Assembly: GCF_000344805.1 (NCBI RefSeq)
Contig: NC_020453.1
Location: 3,877,001-3,941,000 of the forward strand
Source of the DNA: Bradyrhizobium oligotrophicum S58
GTDB taxonomy: Bacteria > Pseudomonadota > Alphaproteobacteria > Rhizobiales > Xanthobacteraceae
Direction of reading: 5' to 3'
Length of the DNA stretch: 64,000 bases
The notes beneath the pieces were generated by a model that ran no database searches, was not told the origin of the DNA, and worked only from the letters and a program-made list of their open reading frames with translations. A program made the position numbers and the translations under genes. Below are positions 58,716 to 64,000 of this stretch, one piece after another (the first letter of the stretch is position 1; the number at the start of each line of letters is the position of its first letter).

Positions 58716-60140
58716 TTATGAGGTGGTCTGATCCTTGAGGCGGCCTAAAGATTCATCACGCCCCAGAATGGCCAGGACGTCGAAAATGCCAGGCGAGGTG
58801 GTCCGGCCGGTGAGCGCCGCGCGCAGCGGCTGCGCCACCGCACCCAGCTTGAGATTGTTGGCTTCGGCAAACGCACGCAGCGCGGCTTCCGTGGCCGGTC
58901 CGCTCCATGCCTCGACCGCGACCAGCGCCTCGTGCAGCCGCCCGATCAGTGCGCGGCTGTCGGGCGTCAATAGTGCGGCTGCCTTGGCGTCGATCGGGAG
59001 CGGCCGGTCGGCGAAGATGAAGGCGGCGCCGTCGATCAGCTCCAACAGCGTCTTGGCGCGCTCCTTGAGGCTCGGCATCGCCTGGGTGAGCTGCGCGCGC
59101 GTGGCGTCGTTGAGCTTGGCCTTCAACGCCGCGCCATTCGGCACGTAATTCAGCACGTCCTCGAACTGGCGCACCAGCGCCGCGTCGTCGGCGTGGCGGA
59201 TGTAGTGGCCGTTGAGGTTCTCGAGCTTGGCGAAATCGAAGCGGGCCGCCGAGCGGCCGATCGCGGGCAGGTCGAAGGCTTTGATCATTTCCTCGGTCGA
59301 GAAGATCTCCTGGTCGCCGTGGCTCCAGCCGAGCCGCACCAGGTAATTTCGCAGTGCCGACGGCAGATATCCCATGGCGCGGTAGGCATCGACACCGAGC
59401 GCGCCATGGCGCTTCGACAGCTTCGAGCCGTCAGGCCCGTGAATCAACGGGATGTGCGACATCGACGGCACCGTCCAGCCCAGCGCATCGTAGATCTGCT
59501 TCTGGCGCGCGGCGTTGATCAGATGGTCGTCGCCGCGAATGACATGGGTCACGCCCATGTCGTGGTCGTCGACGACCACCGCCAGCATGTAGGTCGGATT
59601 GCCATCGCCTCGCAGCAGCACGAGGTCGTCGAGGTTCTCGTTCTGCCAGACCACGCGGCCCTGCACCTGGTCCTCGATCACGGTCTCGCCGGTCTGCGGC
59701 GCGCGCAGCCGGATCGTCGGCTTGACGCCGTCAGGCGCCTCCTTCGGATCGCGGTCGCGCCACAGGCCGTCATAGAGCCGGGTGCGGCCTTCCGCGCGCG
59801 CCTTCTCGCGCATGGCCGTCAATTCCTCGGCCGTAGCGTAGCAGCGATAGGCCATGCCGCTGGCGAGCAGCTGCTCGGCGACCTCGCGATGCCGTGACGC
59901 GCGGCTATATTGGTAGATGACGTCGCCGTCCCAATCGAGGCCCAGCCATTTCAGGCCGTCGAGGATGGCCTCGATCGCCGCCGTCGTCGACCGCTCGCGA
60001 TCGGTGTCCTCGATTCTGAGCAGCATCTTGCCGCCGCGGCCGCGCGCATAGAGCCAGTTGAACAGGGCGGTCCGGGCGCCTCCGATGTGGAGGAAGCCGG
60101 TCGGGGAGGGGGCAAAGCGCGTGACGATCGGAGAGGTCAT
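58716..60140 (-). CDS. gltX: Glutamyl-tRNA synthetase
   Basis: This 474-residue class I synthetase shows the HIGH motif in [20 protein letters not shown] and the KMSKS-type KLSKRHGA. The ATG at 60140 gives the usual N-terminus [13 protein letters not shown]; the upstream ATG at 60152 is rejected. Because this genome also has glnS, GltX may be a discriminating GluRS, although many alphaproteobacteria misacylate tRNA-Gln instead. It is divergent from glnS. Confidence 0.95.
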   Translation of the reverse strand: MTSPIVTRFAPSPTGFLHIGGARTALFNWLYARGRGGKMLLRIEDTDRERSTTAAIEAILDGLKWLGLDWDGDVIYQYSRASRHREVAEQLLASGMAYRCYATAEELTAMREKARAEGRTRLYDGLWRDRDPKEAPDGVKPTIRLRAPQTGETVIEDQVQGRVVWQNENLDDLVLLRGDGNPTYMLAVVVDDHDMGVTHVIRGDDHLINAARQKQIYDALGWTVPSMSHIPLIHGPDGSKLSKRHGALGVDAYRAMGYLPSALRNYLVRLGWSHGDQEIFSTEEMIKAFDLPAIGRSAARFDFAKLENLNGHYIRHADDAALVRQFEDVLNYVPNGAALKAKLNDATRAQLTQAMPSLKERAKTLLELIDGAAFIFADRPLPIDAKAAALLTPDSRALIGRLHEALVAVEAWSGPATEAALRAFAEANNLKLGAVAQPLRAALTGRTTSPGIFDVLAILGRDESLGRLKDQTTS

Positions 60141-60276
60141 GGGCGGCAGCACGAAATCCAGGCAGGGGCTATGAAGGGCGGGGGGTGTATAGCAGGCCTA
60201 TCGCATAACTAAAGCCTTCCTTGGGGGAAGCGGATTTGGCAGATAGGCTTCCAGATTCCGGAGCAGGATATTCTTG

Positions 60277-61962
60277 ATGACCACGAACGACACGGCGGCG
60301 ACGGCAGAGGCGGGGCGCGACTTCATCCGCGACATCGTCCAGGCCGATCTCGACAGCGGCAGGCACACGACCGTCGTCACCCGGTTCCCGCCGGAGCCGA
60401 ACGGCTATCTGCATATCGGCCATGCCAAGTCGATCGGTCTCAACTTCGGGATCGCCCAGGAGTTCGGCGGCCGCTGCAACCTTCGCTTCGACGACACCAA
60501 TCCGGCCAAGGAAGAGCAGGAATACATCGATTCCATCCAGGCCGACGTGCGCTGGCTCGGCTATGACTGGGGCGACAACCTGTTCTTCGCCTCGGACTAT
60601 TTCGAGCGGCTGTACGATTGGGCGGAAGGCCTGATCAAGGCCGGGCTCGCTTATGTCGACGACCAGACGCAGGAGGAGATCCGGCTGGCTCGCGGCACCT
60701 TGACCGAGCCCGGCAAGAACAGCCCGTTCCGCGACCGCTCTGTGGAGGAGAATCTCGACCTGTTCCGGCGCATGAAGGCCGGCGAATTCGGCAACGGCGC
60801 GCGCGTGCTGCGGGCGAAGATCGATATGGCAGCCGGCAACATCAACCTGCGCGATCCCGTGCTGTACCGGATCCTGCACGCCCATCACCCGCGCACTGGC
60901 GATGCCTGGAAGATCTATCCGAGCTATGATTACGCGCATGGCCAGTCGGATGCGATCGAAGGCATCACCCATTCGATCTGCACGCTGGAATTCGAGGACC
61001 ATCGGCCGCTCTACGACTGGTTCCTGGACAAGCTGCCGGTGCCGTCGCATCCGCACCAGTACGAATTCGCGCGCCTCAATCTGACCTACACGCTGCTGTC
61101 CAAGCGCGTGCTGACGCGTCTCGTGCAGGATGGTCACGTCTCCGGCTGGAACGATCCGCGCATGCCGACCATCGCGGGGTTGAAGCGGCGCGGCGTGCCG
61201 CCGGCGGCGGTGCGCGAGTTCATCAAGCGCATCGGCATCGCCAAGGCCAACAGCATCGTCGACGTCGGCATGCTCGAATTCTGCATTCGCGAGGAGCTGA
61301 ACCGCACGTCGCAGCGCCGCATGGCGGTGTTGCGTCCGCTGAAGGTGGTGATCGAGAACTATCCGGAAGGCCAGGTCGAGCAGCTCGAGGCGATCAACCA
61401 TCCGGATGATCCGTCCGCCGGCACGCGCAAAATCGCGTTCGGCCGCGAGCTCTATATCGAGCAGGACGACTTCATGGAGAACCCGCCGAAGAAGTTCTTC
61501 CGCCTGTCGCCCGGCAACGAGGTGCGGCTGCGCTACGCCTATTTCATCAAGTGCCGCGAGGTCATCAAGAACGATGTCGGCGAGATCGTCGAGCTTCGCT
61601 GCACCTATGATCCGGCGACCAAGGGCGGCAACGCGCCGGATGGACGCAAGGTCAAGGCGACGATGCACTGGCTGCAGGCGGCGCAGTCACTGAAAGCCGA
61701 AATCCGGATCTACAATCAGCTGTTCGCCAATCCGAGCCCGAACGCGGCCGACTTCACCGCCGATCTCAATCCGAACTCGCTGGAGGTGCTGACCGACGCG
61801 CGGATCGAGCCGGCGATCGCCGAGAGCAACTCGGACGCGCCGATGCAGTTCGAGCGCCAGGGCTACTTCGTCCGCGATCCGGATTCGACGCCGGACAAGC
61901 TCGTGTTCAACCGCACCATAGGCCTGCGCGACACGTTCGCGAAGGAGGTCGCGAAGGGATGA
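60277..61962 (+). CDS. glnS: Glutaminyl-tRNA synthetase
   Basis: This 561-residue class I synthetase charges tRNA-Gln directly. Diagnostic motifs are [20 protein letters not shown] (HIGH), [19 protein letters not shown] and the LSKR form of KMSKS in [13 protein letters not shown], followed by the two-barrel anticodon-binding domain. The ATG at 60277 is used over an in-frame TTG at 60274. Many alphaproteobacteria lack GlnRS, so its presence is informative. Confidence 0.94.
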   Translation: MTTNDTAATAEAGRDFIRDIVQADLDSGRHTTVVTRFPPEPNGYLHIGHAKSIGLNFGIAQEFGGRCNLRFDDTNPAKEEQEYIDSIQADVRWLGYDWGDNLFFASDYFERLYDWAEGLIKAGLAYVDDQTQEEIRLARGTLTEPGKNSPFRDRSVEENLDLFRRMKAGEFGNGARVLRAKIDMAAGNINLRDPVLYRILHAHHPRTGDAWKIYPSYDYAHGQSDAIEGITHSICTLEFEDHRPLYDWFLDKLPVPSHPHQYEFARLNLTYTLLSKRVLTRLVQDGHVSGWNDPRMPTIAGLKRRGVPPAAVREFIKRIGIAKANSIVDVGMLEFCIREELNRTSQRRMAVLRPLKVVIENYPEGQVEQLEAINHPDDPSAGTRKIAFGRELYIEQDDFMENPPKKFFRLSPGNEVRLRYAYFIKCREVIKNDVGEIVELRCTYDPATKGGNAPDGRKVKATMHWLQAAQSLKAEIRIYNQLFANPSPNAADFTADLNPNSLEVLTDARIEPAIAESNSDAPMQFERQGYFVRDPDSTPDKLVFNRTIGLRDTFAKEVAKG

Positions 61963-61977
61963 CGCCGCTGCCCCAGC

Positions 61978-62190
61978 TCAGGTGATCGCATCGAGGCCGG
62001 CGTCCGTCAGCGTCGGCACGCCGTCGCTGACCTCGACGAGGCCGCGCTCGGCGAGCAGCGAGAGATCGTCGTCGGCAACGGGGGAGAGCGTGAGCCGCTG
62101 CGCCTTGATGTCTCGCAGCGTCCAGCGCAGGTGGATTGCCTTGTCGAGCGCGAGGTCGGCAAAGGGATCGTCATTGTCGTGGGCGTCCAT
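61978..62190 (-). CDS. Small conserved hypothetical protein
   Basis: This 70-residue cytoplasmic protein is acidic at the start (MDAHDNDDPFADLALDKAIHL) and contains RWTLRDIKAQRLTLSPV and LAERGLVEVSDGVPTLTDAGLDAI, resembling a short winged-helix end. It converges on glnS, 15 bases apart. The start at 62190 is preferred because the longer frame enters the comEC promoter gap. No function can be assigned. Confidence 0.6.
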   Translation of the reverse strand: MDAHDNDDPFADLALDKAIHLRWTLRDIKAQRLTLSPVADDDLSLLAERGLVEVSDGVPTLTDAGLDAIT

Positions 62191-62331
62191 ACCCCGATAA
62201 GCGCGTGCGGTGCGAAAAGTTCCAATGTCGTTCCTCACGCAACGCTGTTGGATTCTCGTTTTGTTCCGCTAGTCGTATTCCCCGCAGTTTCGATAGCCTT
62301 CCTGCCCGTGAAGTAACGGGTGGTGTGGGCA

Positions 62332-63579
62332 ATGGCGGAGCCGGTCGGGCCGCCAGGATGGCGTCGCGGGATCGCGGGCGTGATGGCTGATGTCTGGCCG
62401 CCGCGCGGCGCGCTCGCCGGTGGCTGGCCTGCGATCGGCTTCGACCTTTGGCCAGCCTTGGCCGCTCGGCTCAAGGGCTGGGCGCGGGAGGAGGCGGGCG
62501 CGGGGCGCTTGTTGCCCTGGGTGCCCGTCGCGTTCGGCTCGGGCATCGCGCTGTACTTCTCCGCCGATCACGAGCCCGTGCTGTGGGTGAGCGCCGCAAC
62601 GGCGGTGCTGCTCTGTGTCGTCGCCCTGCTGATGCGGCGGCATCCGCTGTTTCCGGCCGGGGTCATGATCGCAGCCGCAGCGTCCGGCTTTGCCGTGGCG
62701 ACGGTGAAGACGGCGCATGTGGCGCATCCGGTGCTGGCGCGACCGCTTTATTCGGTTTCGCTGTCCGGCTTCGTCGAAGCGCGCGACATCCGCGAGCGCA
62801 GCGACCGCATCGTGCTGCGCGTGACGGCGATGGAAAGCCAGCGCAACGCGATCACGCTGGCGCGCGTGAGGCTCGCGGTGCGCAAGGGCACCGCGCCTGA
62901 CGTCGGCAGCTTCGTGCAGCTCAAGGCGCGGCTGTTGCCGCCGATGGCGCCGGTAAGGCCGGGCTCCTACGATTTTTCCCGCGACATGTTCTTCCAGGGC
63001 ATCGGCGCCTCCGGCTTCGTCATGGGCGCGATCACGACGGTGACGCCGCCGCAGGCGGCCGGCTTCGGGTTGCATTATGCGGCGGCGATGCAGGGGCTGC
63101 GTGATGCGATCGACGCCCGCATCCGCGCCAGTCTCGACGGCGACGAGCGTGCCATCGCCACCGCGCTGCTGACCGGGCGGCGCGACGCCATCACGCCCGA
63201 CGTCAACGACGCGATGTTCATCTCCGGCCTCGGCCATGTGCTGTCGATCTCGGGTTATCACATGGCGGTCGTCGCCGGCGTCGTGTTCTTTGCCGTGCGC
63301 GCGCTGCTCGCGCTTATTCCCGGCCTCACCGTGAGCCGTCCGATCAAGAAATGGGCCGCCGCGGCGGCGCTGGTGGCCGCCGCGTTCTATCTGCTGCTGT
63401 CGGGCGCGGAGGTCGCGACGCAGAGATCGTTTTTCATGACGGCGGTCGTGCTGATCGCCGTCATGGTCGACCGCCGCGCCGTCACCTTCCGCACGCTCGC
63501 GGTGGCGGCGATGATCGTGCTGATCGCGGCGCCCGAAGCGCTGGTGCATCCGAGCTTCCAGAACTTGAGCGCATCTTAG
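62332..63579 (+). pseudogene. comEC: ComEC/Rec2 DNA-uptake channel, 3'-truncated
   Basis: The 415-residue product matches the N-terminal half of ComEC: an N-terminal segment with helices, a DUF4131-like OB region (about 110-215) and the start of the Competence domain (GLGHVLSISGYHMAVVAGV, LLLSGAEVATQRSFFM, APEALVHPSFQ). Normal ComEC is roughly 700-800 residues. Here homology stops after HPSFQ (about 63565) and five unrelated residues precede the stop. The remaining helices and the C-terminal beta-lactamase-like domain are absent, so transport function is unlikely. Confidence 0.8.
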
Positions 63580-63829
63580 ACCTAAGACCGACTTTCGCCG
63601 CGTATCCTATTGAAATAAATTGATTTTTTCCTCGCGCTGTTTCTCGCCCGGAGCACGAAAACCGAACAAAAACCCGTAAATTTCGGCATTTTCGGTCGAA
63701 AAGTCCCAGACTGAGTCCCAGACTCAGTTTCGCGTTCTCGACAGGTTCTCAGTGCGATGGCCCCCGCCTGAGGGGGAGGGGCGGGTGTTGTCACGTCTCA
63801 GCTGCCCCGGCAGGGCGGTTGATCGAGCA
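63580..63829. other. Junction region after truncated comEC
   Basis: This 250-base stretch is lower in GC at its left end (TTGAAATAAATTGATTTTTT near 63610) and contains a tandem 12-mer, AGTCCCAGACTG/AGTCCCAGACTC (63702-63725). The minus-strand frame covering most of it has no recognised domain. It looks like inserted or rearranged DNA. No recombinase gene is visible inside the window. Confidence 0.5.
63702..63725. repeat. Tandem 12-base repeat
   Basis: Two adjacent copies, AGTCCCAGACTG and AGTCCCAGACTC, differ at one base. The right copy, with the following AGTTT, forms a small inverted repeat (ACTGAGTCC / GACTCAGT). It could be a trace of a recombination site. Confidence 0.6.
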
Positions 63830-64000
63830 ATGTTTCGTACACACGGATCCGCCTGCGCAGCTCCCCGACGGCGAAGAATCGGCGCCGTCTGCTATGCGAC
63901 GACGATTGCCGAGATCGAGGTGCAGGCCGCGCAAGCGGGTTTTGCGCCATCCGCCATCGTCCACCGCACCGGCAGCGCCGGTACCCAGGCCGGCCTCGTC
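63830..64000 (+). pseudogene. Fragment of a D-cysteine desulfhydrase/ACC-deaminase-like gene
   Basis: From ATG at 63830 the frame runs to the window edge (57 codons). The first 20 residues are unrelated and basic; from IGAVCYATTIAEIEVQAAQ onward, ending in IVHRTGSAGTQAGLV, it matches the middle of PLP-dependent D-cysteine desulfhydrases, where this motif normally lies about 170 residues from the start. The 5' third, including the PLP lysine, is missing, so this is most likely a truncated relic. The 3' end lies outside the window. Confidence 0.55.

Noticed and set aside
63582..63794. 70-codon minus-strand frame in the comEC junction
   Set aside because: It includes the tandem 12-mer and AT-rich DNA, and its sequence has no recognisable feature. 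It may be counted as hypothetical in automatic annotation but cannot be supported here.

Overview
The window is a high-GC alphaproteobacterial chromosome segment, most likely from Bradyrhizobium or a close relative. Supporting signs are the chromosomal order nuo - birA - rnj - mce - proS - lolCD - dnaE - rpsB/tsf/pyrH/frr - uppS/cdsA/dxr/rseP/bamA/lpx - gltA - gltX - comEC, a DUF3551 protein beside small Omp25-like barrels, and long palindromic repeats of the 'cccggatgagcgcagcg' type. The assignment rests on recognising gene families and gene order; no database was searched.

Layout. 1-6984: the 3' end of the complex I operon (nuoH partial, then nuoI-nuoN), running on into birA, RNase J, methylmalonyl-CoA epimerase and a DUF1467 membrane protein (to 10196), closed by an intrinsic terminator. 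10223-22930 is an accessory block: methylthioribose kinase (mtnK), a palindromic-repeat patch, a convergent three-gene sugar ABC importer, a divergent metallophosphoesterase, and a six-gene copper-type cluster (two DUF2946 proteins, a PCu(A)C chaperone, a TonB-dependent receptor, a BNR-repeat protein with a CxCC motif, and a TlpA-like thioredoxin). 23009-26427 returns to the backbone with proS, lolC and lolD. 26440-31364 is a second accessory block: an MDR dehydrogenase divergent from an MmyB-type regulator, two paralogous outer-membrane barrels flanking a DUF3551 protein, and a frameshifted micro-gene. dnaE follows (31555-35082). 35272-40610 is a third accessory block: a caspase-like protein that lacks both catalytic residues, a secreted trypsin-like protease with an intact triad, an FHA-domain membrane protein, and a DUF2846-like lipoprotein. 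40671-55776 is the long translation/lipid/envelope operon from rpsB to lpxB. 55846-62190 holds repeats, a secreted alpha/beta hydrolase, gltA with a duplicated terminator, gltX, glnS and a small conserved hypothetical.

The right edge looks like a rearrangement junction. comEC stops after about half its normal length inside the Competence domain; a 250-base non-coding stretch with a tandem 12-mer follows; then comes a 5'-truncated piece of a D-cysteine desulfhydrase/ACC-deaminase-like gene that runs out of the window.

The backbone genes form familiar units: proton-pumping NADH dehydrogenase, translation start-up and recycling, undecaprenyl and isoprenoid synthesis (uppS, dxr), phospholipid synthesis (cdsA), outer-membrane assembly (bamA, rseP), lipid A synthesis (lpxD, fabZ, lpxA, lpxI, lpxB), lipoprotein export (lolCD), replication (dnaE) and TCA entry (gltA). 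The two most interesting accessory units are the pseudo-caspase/protease/FHA cassette and the copper-handling cluster.
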